Positions 51,611 through 59,335 of a DNA stretch of 64,000 nucleotides are shown piece after piece. This DNA comes from ZC4RG30 sp049841155 (GTDB lineage: Bacteria; Pseudomonadota; Gammaproteobacteria; Steroidobacterales; Steroidobacteraceae): NCBI GenBank assembly GCA_049841155.1, contig JASGHI010000003.1, forward strand, positions 434,001-498,000, written 5' to 3'. The stretch's first letter is position 1; every line of letters begins with the position of its first letter. The notes beneath the pieces are model-generated. The model saw only the letters and a program-made list of their open reading frames with translations, searched no databases and was not told the DNA's origin. The position numbers and the translations under genes were made by a program.

Positions 51611-52843
51611 TCAGGAAGCGTGCAGCGCCCAGAGCTTCGCAATGCGCTCCAGATTCGCGTCGGCGGTCTTGACCGCATTGAAGCTTTTCACGGCGTTGGC
51701 ATTTTCCTTCTGCCGTAGCTGTGCGACGCCGAGCAGTATCTGCGCATCCGCCGGGTTCTTCAGGCCACCTTTGCCGATGCCGCGAGCCAGCGCCTCTTCA
51801 GCCTGGGCGTTCATGCCGTAGCTCAGATAGCCACGGCCCAGCGCGATGTCCGCCTCGCCGTTGGCTGCAGCCTTGGCTTCGGCTTCGAATTTCGGCAGCG
51901 AGGCCTTGTCGGTAGCCGCGGCCTTCTTGGCGGCATCCAGCAGACGCTGGTTGCGGTCCTTGCTGGTCTTGTCGTCGAACACGTTCGCGGCCATGCCGGC
52001 CTCGAGCACGGACACCGCCTCGCCCGGCGTGCCCTGGTCCATCGCGATCTGCGCCATCTCGGTGTAATCGCTGCCCTGCTTCAACGTCCCGGTGTCATAC
52101 ATCAGGCGGTAGATGTGCAGGGTGTGTTTGTCGGTGATGCCGTCGGCGCGCATCATCGAGTACAGCAGGTTGTTCCAGTAGATGGGCTTCGGGTAGTAAC
52201 GAACCAGCTTTTCGAGCGTCGCCGTGCTGGCGGCGTTGTTGCCCAGCTTCAGGTAGGAATCGCTGATGAGCTGCAGCGACTGCTCCTTGGGCTGCTGGCC
52301 GTTGCGCTCCTGGTTCGCGACGTAGTCGCCGAGGAACTTGGCCGCATCGCCGTACTTGTTCTGCAGGTAGTAGGACTGCGCGACCAGCGTGTACGTTTCG
52401 GCATCGCCGCCGCCGGCGCTGATCAGCTGGCGCCCCATGTCGACAGCCTTGGCGTAGTTCTTGTCCTGGTAGGCGACCGATGCCAGGTTCTTCAGGATGT
52501 TGTTCTTCTCCGTTCCCGTGACGAAGCCGGATGCCAGCTGCGCCTCCATCGCCTTGGAGAGGTTGGCGGTGTCGCGCTTGTTCGCGTAGGCGAAGGCCAG
52601 CATCTGGTTGGCCACGTACTTGTCGTAGGCCGTGGCCTTGGGCAGAGCGAGGGCTTCCTGCGCCTTGGCGATGGATTCGTCGAATTTCTTCGCCTGGGCG
52701 GCATCCTGGGCAGCCTTCAGCGGCTTGGCCGCATCACGGCTGACCGTGGGTTTATCCTGCGCCGCAGCAATGGGAGAGGCAGCATAGCTGCCGACGGCGA
52801 GAGCAACTGCCGCGGCAACCGCAGCTACGAGCGACTTCGTCAT
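51611..52843 (-). CDS. Periplasmic TPR-repeat protein of the TonB-ExbBD block
   Basis: A 410-residue protein with a clear signal peptide (MTKSLVAAVAAAVALAVGS and cleavage near AAAQ). The mature part consists of helical TPR-like repeats over about residues 45-400; for example AKAVDMGRQLISAGGGDAE and YGDAAKFLGDYVANQER. TPR proteins encoded after TonB and ExbD genes are thought to help the energy-transducing complex in some marine and xanthomonad-like bacteria (e.g. TtpC-linked systems). The ATG at 52843 follows GAGG at a good distance; an ATG at 52873 is the alternative. A hairpin separates it from exbD. Confidence 0.82.
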   Translation of the reverse strand: MTKSLVAAVAAAVALAVGSYAASPIAAAQDKPTVSRDAAKPLKAAQDAAQAKKFDESIAKAQEALALPKATAYDKYVANQMLAFAYANKRDTANLSKAMEAQLASGFVTGTEKNNILKNLASVAYQDKNYAKAVDMGRQLISAGGGDAETYTLVAQSYYLQNKYGDAAKFLGDYVANQERNGQQPKEQSLQLISDSYLKLGNNAASTATLEKLVRYYPKPIYWNNLLYSMMRADGITDKHTLHIYRLMYDTGTLKQGSDYTEMAQIAMDQGTPGEAVSVLEAGMAANVFDDKTSKDRNQRLLDAAKKAAATDKASLPKFEAEAKAAANGEADIALGRGYLSYGMNAQAEEALARGIGKGGLKNPADAQILLGVAQLRQKENANAVKSFNAVKTADANLERIAKLWALHAS

Positions 52844-52927
52844 ATGTGACCTCGGCTGAACGATCTGAGTCATAACCTTACCCCCAGGATTGCGTGAGGC
52901 AAGTACAAATTTCCGGCAGAAACACTG

Positions 52928-52950
52928 AACGGGGGCTGAAAGCCCCCGTT
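52928..52950 (-). terminator. Hairpin terminator-like element between exbD and the TPR gene
   Basis: AACGGGGGCT (52928-52937) pairs perfectly with AGCCCCCGTT (52941-52950), a 10-base-pair stem with a three-base loop. On the minus strand it is followed by CAGTGTTTC rather than a clean T-run. It probably reduces, but may not stop, transcription into the TPR gene. Confidence 0.55.
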
Positions 52951-52988
52951 CGTGGATATCCAAAGCGTGAAAACAAGCCCTTCAAGAC

Positions 52989-53414
52989 CTATTCGCGGAA
53001 CTCCGCCACGTTGGTGAAGCCCATCTTCACCATCTTCTGGCGTTGGGCAGCGGCCATCACGTTGGCCACGACATCGTAGCGCGCGCGGCTGTCGGGACGC
53101 AGGTGGATCTCCGGCTGCGGGTCCTTCTGCGCCTCGGTCCGGAAGTACCCGTCCAGAGCCGACAGCGGAACCGGCGTGCCATTCCAGACCACCGTGCCAT
53201 CGAAATCCACTTCGATGTTGATGACCTCCGCCGGCGGCGGTGGCTCGGTGTCGTTCGGGTTCGGGCGCGGCATGTCCAGTTTCACCGCGTGCGTCATCAG
53301 CGGCAGAGTCACGATCAGCATCACGAGCAGCACGAGCATCACGTCGATGAGCGGCGTCGTGTTGACGTCGCAAACCGGACTGTCGGCCCCCGAGGTGGAT
53401 ACATTCATCGACAT
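52989..53414 (-). CDS. exbD: ExbD/TolR-family biopolymer transport protein (second copy)
   Basis: A 141-residue protein with one membrane helix, and the proton-channel aspartate in VNTTPLIDVMLVLLVMLIV (D near residue 24). The periplasmic domain ends with MVKMGFTNVAEF. It is paired with a second ExbD encoded 18 bases upstream. Such double ExbD sets are known in Xanthomonas, where they differ in importance. GGAG lies 9 bases before the ATG. Confidence 0.94.
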   Translation of the reverse strand: MSMNVSTSGADSPVCDVNTTPLIDVMLVLLVMLIVTLPLMTHAVKLDMPRPNPNDTEPPPPAEVINIEVDFDGTVVWNGTPVPLSALDGYFRTEAQKDPQPEIHLRPDSRARYDVVANVMAAAQRQKMVKMGFTNVAEFRE

Positions 53415-53432
53415 GTGTGTTTTCTCCGGCGA

Positions 53433-53855
53433 TCAGCCAGTGCGGTTCTTGGGCTCGGTGAGGAAACCGACCTTGACCAGACCACCCTGCTGGATCACGT
53501 ACAGCACGCGCGCGATATCCCTGTAGCGCGCCTGCTTGTCACCCTTGATGTGGATCTCGGGTTGCGGGACCTTTATGGCCTGCGCAACCACCAGTTCCAA
53601 CAGCTTGGCGCGATCCTTGACCAGACCACCGTTCCAGTAGACTCCGCCGTCCGCGGTAATCGAGACGACGATGTCCTCCGCCTTCGGTGCCACCGCAATA
53701 TTCCGCGGCTCCGGCATATTGACGGACACCGAAGGAATGACGACTGGAATGGTGATCAGGAAGATGATCAACATCACCAGCATGATGTCCACCAGCGGGG
53801 TGGTGTTGATCTCTGACAGTACCTGATCGTCTTCGCCGCCGACATTCACTGACAT
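53433..53855 (-). CDS. exbD: ExbD/TolR-family biopolymer transport protein (first copy)
   Basis: A 140-residue protein with the membrane aspartate in INTTPLVDIMLVMLIIFLI. The periplasmic domain contains EIHIKGDKQARYRDIARVLY and ends GLVKVGFLTEPKNR. Together with ExbB it uses the proton gradient to drive TonB. It lies 27 bases after exbB. Confidence 0.95.
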   Translation of the reverse strand: MSVNVGGEDDQVLSEINTTPLVDIMLVMLIIFLITIPVVIPSVSVNMPEPRNIAVAPKAEDIVVSITADGGVYWNGGLVKDRAKLLELVVAQAIKVPQPEIHIKGDKQARYRDIARVLYVIQQGGLVKVGFLTEPKNRTG

Positions 53856-53882
53856 GATCTGATCCTCGGATGCTCGCCGATG

Positions 53883-54626
53883 TTACTTGCGGGCCGCGGC
53901 GGGGGCTGCGGCAGCCGGACGGGCACCGGGCAGTTCCGGACGCACGCCGCCGATGAGGTTGGCCTCGAGGTCCGCGGCAAACTCGCGCATCACGTCCTGG
54001 ATGCCCTTGTTGCGCTTCAGCAGCATGTTGTAGCCGAACGCCGCGGGCACCGCGACCGCCAGACCCAGCGCCGTCATGATCAGCGCCTCACCGACGGGGC
54101 CAGCGACCTTGTCGATCGAGGGCTGGCCGGACAGGCCGATGGAGATCAGCGCCTTGAGCACGCCGTACACCGTTCCGAACAGACCCACGAAGGGCGCCGT
54201 GGAAGCCGTGGCAGCGAGGAAGGACAGGCCATTGGAAAGACGGCTATTGAGCGCGTCCACGGCGCGCTGCACCGCCATGCTGATCCAGTCGTGCAGGCTG
54301 ATGCGGTCGCTGAGGCGGCCTTCATGATGCGCGGCAGCACGGATGGCGCCGTCGGCGATCAGGCGGAAGTCGTCATCCTTGGGCAGACGGTCCGCGCCTT
54401 CGCGCGCCGTGCCGGCGGCCCAGAAGTTCTTCTCCACCATCTTGGCGGACTTGCCCAGCCGGTACTGGTCCCAGAACTTCGAGAAGATGATGTACCAGGA
54501 CACCACCGACAGGATCAGGAGGATGCACAGCACGGTGTAAGAGACCGCGTCGCCGTGGTTGATCAGCGCCTCGAGACCGTATGGGTTATCTGCAGGAGCA
54601 GCTGCAGCGCTAGCTTCGTTTTCCAT
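53883..54626 (-). CDS. exbB: ExbB/TolQ-family proton channel protein
   Basis: A 247-residue protein with three membrane helices. The first is VSYTVLCILLILSVVSWYIIF; the MotA/TolQ/ExbB signature is in ATASTAPFVGLFGTVYGVLKAL and IMTALGLAVAVPAAFGYNML. It forms the pentameric channel around the ExbD dimer. It is encoded 58 bases after tonB and directly before the two exbD genes. Confidence 0.95.
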   Translation of the reverse strand: MENEASAAAAPADNPYGLEALINHGDAVSYTVLCILLILSVVSWYIIFSKFWDQYRLGKSAKMVEKNFWAAGTAREGADRLPKDDDFRLIADGAIRAAAHHEGRLSDRISLHDWISMAVQRAVDALNSRLSNGLSFLAATASTAPFVGLFGTVYGVLKALISIGLSGQPSIDKVAGPVGEALIMTALGLAVAVPAAFGYNMLLKRNKGIQDVMREFAADLEANLIGGVRPELPGARPAAAAPAAARK

Positions 54627-54683
54627 TAGTTTCCTCGGATGTAGATACTCGAACCTGGCACAGACTTTCTATATTTATGGATA

Positions 54684-55304
54684 TCAGTTCTTCAGCTTGA
54701 AACGCACCGGCAGCACGTTGCAGACCTCTTCGGAAATCGCGTCGAAACGATAGAGTTTCGCCACCTTCACCGCGGCCTCGTCGAGGCGCGGGAAGCCCGA
54801 AGTACCGTCAAGCTTCGCATCGGTCACGCGTCCGTTCGTGCCCACACAGATGTGCACGCGGGTGACACCCTCCTCTCCCAGGCGCTGTGACGCCGGCGGA
54901 TAGTAGTCGTCCATGTTCGGCTGGTTGGCGCGAGCATTGAGCTTGAGTTGCGGCTTGGGAGCCGGCGGCGGCGGAGCCGGCGGCGGCGGCGGCGGACGCG
55001 GGCGGTCCGTCACGTTGGAAATGGTATTGACCGGTGCCTCGGTGGGCAGGGTGATGTCAACGACCGGCGGCGGCACTTCCACCGGCGGCATCTCCATCTT
55101 GGGTGGCGGCGGGGGCGGCGGAACGTCCTCTTCCTTCACCTCTTTGATGATGTCGGCAATGATGGGCGGCGCCACGGCCTGCACCATCTTCATCGCGAAA
55201 CCGCTCTTCAATCCCCAGAACAGGAGGAGGTGGAAGACGATCAGGCCGCCAATGACGATGGCCCGGCGGGTTGCCCAGTTATTGTCGTGTACGTATACGC
55301 CCAT
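54684..55304 (-). CDS. tonB: TonB energy-transduction protein
   Basis: A 206-residue inner-membrane protein with one N-terminal helix (AIVIGGLIVFHLLLFWGL), a long proline-rich periplasmic linker with three Pro runs (near residues 62-68, 76-85 and 104-120), and a C-terminal TonB domain starting NMDDYYPPASQRLGEEG. The last domain contains GFPRLDEAAVKVAKLYRF and ends FKLKN. The ATG at 55304 (MGVYVHDNNW) is chosen; the frame is open further up but without TonB-like sequence. The protein powers TonB-dependent outer membrane receptors; no receptor gene is in the window. Confidence 0.92.
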   Translation of the reverse strand: MGVYVHDNNWATRRAIVIGGLIVFHLLLFWGLKSGFAMKMVQAVAPPIIADIIKEVKEEDVPPPPPPPKMEMPPVEVPPPVVDITLPTEAPVNTISNVTDRPRPPPPPPAPPPPAPKPQLKLNARANQPNMDDYYPPASQRLGEEGVTRVHICVGTNGRVTDAKLDGTSGFPRLDEAAVKVAKLYRFDAISEEVCNVLPVRFKLKN

Positions 55305-55509
55305 ATATACCCAGCTGGTTCTTGAGATCCGAGCTCTTGCCCCCAACACCCCGATGCATTGCAAGGTAGCGGCGTTTACCGCGCCGTGCAAGCGCAACGG
55401 ACTCCTGAAACTTCTTGCCCGGCGCCCCCCGATGCATGATTGCCTGCGCGCCCTTACGTTCGAACTCTACATCCTGTCGTGCGAGTCGCACAATAGCTTC
55501 ACGTGTCAT
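55279..55509 (-). CDS. Possible small basic protein between MFS and tonB genes
   Basis: A 76-residue reading frame starting with ATG at 55509, 11 bases inside the end of the MFS gene, and ending 26 bases inside tonB. It is basic and contains two related segments, MHRGAPGKK and MHRGVGGKS, encoded by copies of ATGCATCGGGG 78 bases apart. No domain is recognised. Codon usage is less GC-biased at third positions than in the neighbours. The 190 bases between the MFS and tonB genes hold nothing else I can identify. It may be a real coupled gene or simply the tonB leader. Confidence 0.3.
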   Translation of the reverse strand: MTREAIVRLARQDVEFERKGAQAIMHRGAPGKKFQESVALARRGKRRYLAMHRGVGGKSSDLKNQLGIYGRIRTRQ

Positions 55510-56788
55510 GCACTCCGGTGCGGCCGTGCTTCATCATGTTGAAACCTACTGCACCAGCGATGGTCATGGCCACGGGCAACAGCAGTGCAAAGCGCCCTGC
55601 TCCGGCCTGCAGCCGCTCCAGCCAGCCATAAATCAGCATGCCCAGCGGCGGTGCCACCAGGCCGCGCATGCCGGTCAGCGTGACGTTGACGCCCATGTAT
55701 TGCTGCACCTTGCCCAGGGACGCGAAATCGTTGTGGCCCAGGTTCCATCCCAGGTGCGCCCCCGCGGTGGACAGCCCCCAGAATACTGCGGCGATCCACA
55801 TCAGCCAGTACTGCCGCGTGAATATGGCGAGGATCATTAGGCACATGGCGGCGACCAGCGCCCAGCACTGGCGGGCGCGGAATTCGATCACGTGGCCGGC
55901 GTCGAACATGCGGGCCCACAGCGGCGTGAACACCGGGATGCACAGCAGCGGCACGATGGTGAGCACGGCCAGCTGGCGGGCGGCGGGCAGGTGCAGCTGG
56001 TCGGAGAAGATGACCACCAGCTGGGCGCCGATCATGAGGTTGCCTGCCCCGTAGAAGGCAAGGCAGGTCATGAAGCGCCGGTAGGTCGGATCCTCGCGCA
56101 GCACCTGGCGCAGGCTTGCGAGGCTGAAAGCCTGTGCCGGGCCGCCCTCGCCCAGCTCGGCCCGGCGCAGCCGGAAAGACTGGCGCACCCGCATGCGGCG
56201 GTACAGCCATGCGGCCAGCAGGCTCGCCGCCGCCGCCAGCAGGTACAGCCCGCGCGCGAGCCGCGGCTGCATCTCCAGCACCATGCCGGCCAGAGTGGCC
56301 GCGGTGACCAGGCCCAGCGAGGTGAGCACCACGATGCGGCCGGTCGCGCGCGCCAGCACTGCGCGTGGATAGTTCGCGCTCCAGACCGTGGAGCGGACGG
56401 TCAGTACCCCTGCCCATACGGCGCGCGCGGCGATCACCGACAGCACGGTCATGGCGAGGCCGCCGCTGGCGCGCGGTGCCAGGCCGATGGCGCCCACCAG
56501 CAGGCCGAACAGTGCCAGCAGCAGCACGAGGAGTCGCACTTTTTCGCGGCCCTGCGCGAGATTGGCCCACACGAAGCTCGTCATGTTGGACAGGGCCGGC
56601 GCGCCGCTGACGAAGGCCACGGCAAGATTGACGGCATCCCGGGACGCAAGGCCTGCAAAGCCGCGTTTGACCAGCACGGCGGCCGTTGCGCCCTCGACCA
56701 GCCCCAGCGCTAGGCCGGAGAGCATCCACGGCGCCAGCTCGCGGCGGTACAGGGCGCGTGCCAGCGGGCCGGGTCCGGCGGCGCTCAT
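55499..56788 (-). CDS. Major facilitator superfamily transporter
   Basis: A 429-residue protein with about 12 membrane segments. It begins LARALYRRELAPWMLSGLALGLVEG (key LAPWMLSGLALGLVEG) and has the second half starting FMTCLAFYGAGNLMIGAQLVV. TRQYWLMWIAAVFWGLSTAGAHLGWNLGHNDF (key residues AGAHLGWNLGHNDF) is a motif seen in a poorly characterised MFS group. Substrate is unknown. The ATG overlaps the aminopeptidase stop as ATGA. Confidence 0.85.
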   Translation of the reverse strand: MSAAGPGPLARALYRRELAPWMLSGLALGLVEGATAAVLVKRGFAGLASRDAVNLAVAFVSGAPALSNMTSFVWANLAQGREKVRLLVLLLALFGLLVGAIGLAPRASGGLAMTVLSVIAARAVWAGVLTVRSTVWSANYPRAVLARATGRIVVLTSLGLVTAATLAGMVLEMQPRLARGLYLLAAAASLLAAWLYRRMRVRQSFRLRRAELGEGGPAQAFSLASLRQVLREDPTYRRFMTCLAFYGAGNLMIGAQLVVIFSDQLHLPAARQLAVLTIVPLLCIPVFTPLWARMFDAGHVIEFRARQCWALVAAMCLMILAIFTRQYWLMWIAAVFWGLSTAGAHLGWNLGHNDFASLGKVQQYMGVNVTLTGMRGLVAPPLGMLIYGWLERLQAGAGRFALLLPVAMTIAGAVGFNMMKHGRTGVHDT

Positions 56789-58185
56789 CCGTAGCGCTGC
56801 TGCAGCAGCGCGGCGACGGCCCGGATGCACTGGGCTTCTGCACCCACCGGCCTGCCAGGGCGTTCCCTGCCGTTCCAGGCATAAAGGTCGAGATGGATCC
56901 ACTGCGCGGGCCGCGCGATGAAGCGGCGCAGGAACAGTGCTGCCGTGATCGAGCCCCCGAGGCCGCTGGCCGGAGCGTTGTTGAGATCGGCGAGCCGGCT
57001 GGCAAGCTCCTCGTCGTAGCCTTCCCACAGCGGCATGGGCCACAGCGGATCGGCCAGACGTCCGCCGGCGCGCGCAAGTTGCTCGAGCAGTGCCGCGTCA
57101 CCGCTGTAGGCGGCGGGCAGCTCGGGCCCCAGCGCGATGCGTGCGGCGCCGGTGAGCGTTGCGAAATCGATGATGAGCTCGGGCTGCTCCTCGCTGGCGG
57201 CCGCCAGGGCATCGGCCAGCACCAGGCGTCCTTCGGCATCGGTGTTGCCGATCTCCACCGTCAGGCCCTTGCGCGATGGCCAGATGTCGCCGGGCCGGAA
57301 GGATTCCCCGTCGACGCTGTTTTCCACGGCCGGCACCAGCACGCGCAGGTCCACGGGGACCGCGAGTTCGCGCAGCAGCTGCGCCGTGGCCAGCGCCGCG
57401 GCGGCGCCGCCCATGTCTTTCTTCATGAGCAGCATGCCGGCGGCCGGCTTGATGTCGAGCCCACCGGAGTCGAAGCACACGCCCTTGCCTACCAGCGTGA
57501 CACGCGGCGCGCCGCGTTGCGGCAGGCGCAGGTCGATGAGCCGCGGCGCGCGCGGGCTGCCGCGGCCGACGGCGGCGATCAGCGGATACTGCGAGTCGAG
57601 GTCGGCGCCCTGCACCACCGTGAGGCTGCCGTCCAGCGCGGCTGCGAGCTCGCGGGCGGCCTGCGCCAGCTCCTCCGGCCCCAGGTCGTTGGCCGGCGTA
57701 TTGATGAGATCACGCGCCAGGGTGGCGGCGCGCGTGGCCGCCTGCACGTAGCGCAGGTCGGCGCCGGCCGGGGGTTGCAGATGCGCCTGACCTGCAGCGG
57801 CGCTGCGGCCGCGATAGCGCGAATAGCGGTAGCTGCCGTAATGCCAGCCCAGCGTGAACAGCTCGGCCTCGGGGGCGTCCGCGAGCTGGTAATTGCCCGA
57901 TGGCAGGCGGTCGGCAAGGCCCGCTGCGAGCCAGAACCAGCCCTGCGGTCCGGGTGGGGCTGCGCCCAGTCCTACCGCGACGCCGGCGGCTTCGCCATTG
58001 CCATCGGGCAGGATGAGCCAGCGGCCCGCTTCGGCCTTGAAGGCATTGCAGTCGAGCCACGAGCGCACCGAAGGCGGCTGGGCGTGCCGCCAGGCGGCGA
58101 GCGTGGATTCGTCGAGGCAGTAAAGCGGCAGCGAGGCGTCTTGGGGTTCCACGGTGCGGAATTCTAGCGCCAAACAGAACCGCAT
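56785..58185 (-). CDS. M17 leucyl aminopeptidase family protein
   Basis: A 466-residue zinc/manganese aminopeptidase. The metal and active-site segments are VTLVGKGVCFDSGGLDIKP, MLLMKKDMGGAAAALA and the family signature NTDAEGRLVLADAL near residue 315. The N-terminal domain is divergent, and the length fits the PepB-like subgroup. It releases N-terminal amino acids from peptides in the cytoplasm. It may form an operon with the MFS gene. The start lies close to the divergent ilvC promoter region. Confidence 0.93.
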   Translation of the reverse strand: MRFCLALEFRTVEPQDASLPLYCLDESTLAAWRHAQPPSVRSWLDCNAFKAEAGRWLILPDGNGEAAGVAVGLGAAPPGPQGWFWLAAGLADRLPSGNYQLADAPEAELFTLGWHYGSYRYSRYRGRSAAAGQAHLQPPAGADLRYVQAATRAATLARDLINTPANDLGPEELAQAARELAAALDGSLTVVQGADLDSQYPLIAAVGRGSPRAPRLIDLRLPQRGAPRVTLVGKGVCFDSGGLDIKPAAGMLLMKKDMGGAAAALATAQLLRELAVPVDLRVLVPAVENSVDGESFRPGDIWPSRKGLTVEIGNTDAEGRLVLADALAAASEEQPELIIDFATLTGAARIALGPELPAAYSGDAALLEQLARAGGRLADPLWPMPLWEGYDEELASRLADLNNAPASGLGGSITAALFLRRFIARPAQWIHLDLYAWNGRERPGRPVGAEAQCIRAVAALLQQRYG

Positions 58186-58189
58186 CGCG

Positions 58190-58195
58190 TTGACA
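58190..58195 (+). promoter_or_regulatory. Candidate -35 element of the ilvC operon
   Basis: TTGACA, a perfect match to the consensus, lies just beyond the divergent aminopeptidase start codon. The matching -10 is unclear: TCACAT at 18 bases is weak, and TATGGT at 13 is too close. Transcription would start near 58222, upstream of the attenuator. Confidence 0.4.
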
Positions 58196-58239
58196 ACCCA
58201 TTCGCCGCTATGGTCACATTAACGGCTCTCGCGAGGATG

Positions 58240-58291
58240 CGGTGCATATGCAAACCCCGCACCGGTCACTACCGGTCTTGCGGGGTTTTTT
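58240..58291 (+). promoter_or_regulatory. Transcription attenuator in the ilvC leader
   Basis: A strong intrinsic terminator: AAACCCCGC (58252-58260) pairs with GCGGGGTTT (58280-58288), and inside it ACCGGT (58261-58266) pairs with ACCGGT (58271-58276) around CACT. A run of six T follows (58286-58291). An alternative stem pairs CGGTGC (58240-58245) with GCACCG (58259-58264) and would break the terminator's left arm. These exclusive structures are the layout of an attenuator. No leader peptide rich in Ile, Leu or Val is evident before the hairpin. The ilvC ribosome-binding site GGGGGAG follows at 58311-58317. Confidence 0.65.
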
Positions 58292-58323
58292 GTTGGTCAG
58301 TTTTCCCAATGGGGGAGTTTTCA

Positions 58324-59316
58324 ATGCGTCTATTCGGACCCAAGGATGTCGACAAGAAGGCCCTGCGCAACGCGAGGATCGCCGTCCTCGGTTATGGCAG
58401 CCAGGGCCGCGCCCATGCGCTGAACCTCAAGGACAGCGGCTTCGATGTAGTGGTCGGTGTCCGCAAGGGCGACAGCTGGAACCAGGCCAAGCGCGACGGC
58501 CTCGAGGTCAAGGCGCCGGCCGATGCCGTGGTGGGCGCGCAGCTCATCGCCGTGCTGGTGCCGGACACGACGCAGAAAGCGCTGTACAACGAGATCAAGG
58601 ACGTCATCCCGAAGGGCGCGACGCTGCTGTTCGCGCATGGCTTCAACATCCACTTCAAGCAGATCAAGCCGCGCAAGGACCTGGACGTGGTGCTGATCGC
58701 GCCCAAGGGCCCGGGCGGACTGGTGCGCCGCCAGTACCAGCAGGGCCGCGGCGTGCCGGCGCTGATCGCGGTGGCGCAGGATGCGAGCAAGTCGGCCTTC
58801 GCCAAGGCGCTGGCCTATGCCCACGGCATCGGCAGCACCCGCGGCGGCGTGCTCGCGACGACCTTCCAGGAAGAGACCGAGACGGATCTCTTCGGCGAGC
58901 AGGCCGTGCTTTGCGGCGGCACCTCGGATCTGATCCTCAAGGGTTTCGAGACGCTGGTGGAAGCCGGCTACCAGCCCGAAGTGGCCTACTACGAAGTGCT
59001 GCATGAGCTCAAGCTCATTGTCGACCTGCTGCACGAGGGCGGCCTCGCGAAGATGCACAAGTACATCTCCACCACCGCCAAGTGGGGCGACATGACGCGC
59101 GGCCCGCGCGTGGTCAACAAGGCCACCAAGCGGGAAATGAAGAAGATCCTCGGCGAGATCCAGTCGGGCAAGTTCGCCCGCCAGTGGATTGCCGAGAACA
59201 AGAAAGGCCTGAAGAAGTACAACAAGCTGATGAAGGTCGATCTGAACCACAAGATCGAGAAGGTCGGTGCCAAGCTGCGCGAGCGCATGCCCTGGCTTTC
59301 CGACGAACGTGCCTAG
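58324..59316 (+). CDS. ilvC: Ketol-acid reductoisomerase (class I)
   Basis: Second common step of isoleucine and valine synthesis. The 330-residue length indicates the short class I enzyme. The NADPH motif is IAVLGYGSQGRAHALNLKDSG (key GYGSQGRAHA), with the catalytic region LIAPKGPGGLVRRQYQ and metal-binding EETETDLFGEQ and E in CGGTSDLI. The C-terminal helix bundle ends RMPWLSDERA. The ATG at 58324 follows GGGGGAG at 6 bases. Confidence 0.97.
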   Translation: MRLFGPKDVDKKALRNARIAVLGYGSQGRAHALNLKDSGFDVVVGVRKGDSWNQAKRDGLEVKAPADAVVGAQLIAVLVPDTTQKALYNEIKDVIPKGATLLFAHGFNIHFKQIKPRKDLDVVLIAPKGPGGLVRRQYQQGRGVPALIAVAQDASKSAFAKALAYAHGIGSTRGGVLATTFQEETETDLFGEQAVLCGGTSDLILKGFETLVEAGYQPEVAYYEVLHELKLIVDLLHEGGLAKMHKYISTTAKWGDMTRGPRVVNKATKREMKKILGEIQSGKFARQWIAENKKGLKKYNKLMKVDLNHKIEKVGAKLRERMPWLSDERA

Positions 59317-59335
59317 GAGGCTCAGGTAAGACGCC

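Noticed and set aside
55349..55437. CRISPR-like or mobile repeat from two copies of CCCCGATGCAT
   Set aside because: Only two 11-base copies 78 bases apart, with no further units; more likely an internal repeat of a small frame or chance.
55506..57239. 577-codon minus-strand frame across the MFS and aminopeptidase genes
   Set aside because: Alternative frame of two genes with clear membrane segments and the M17 signature.
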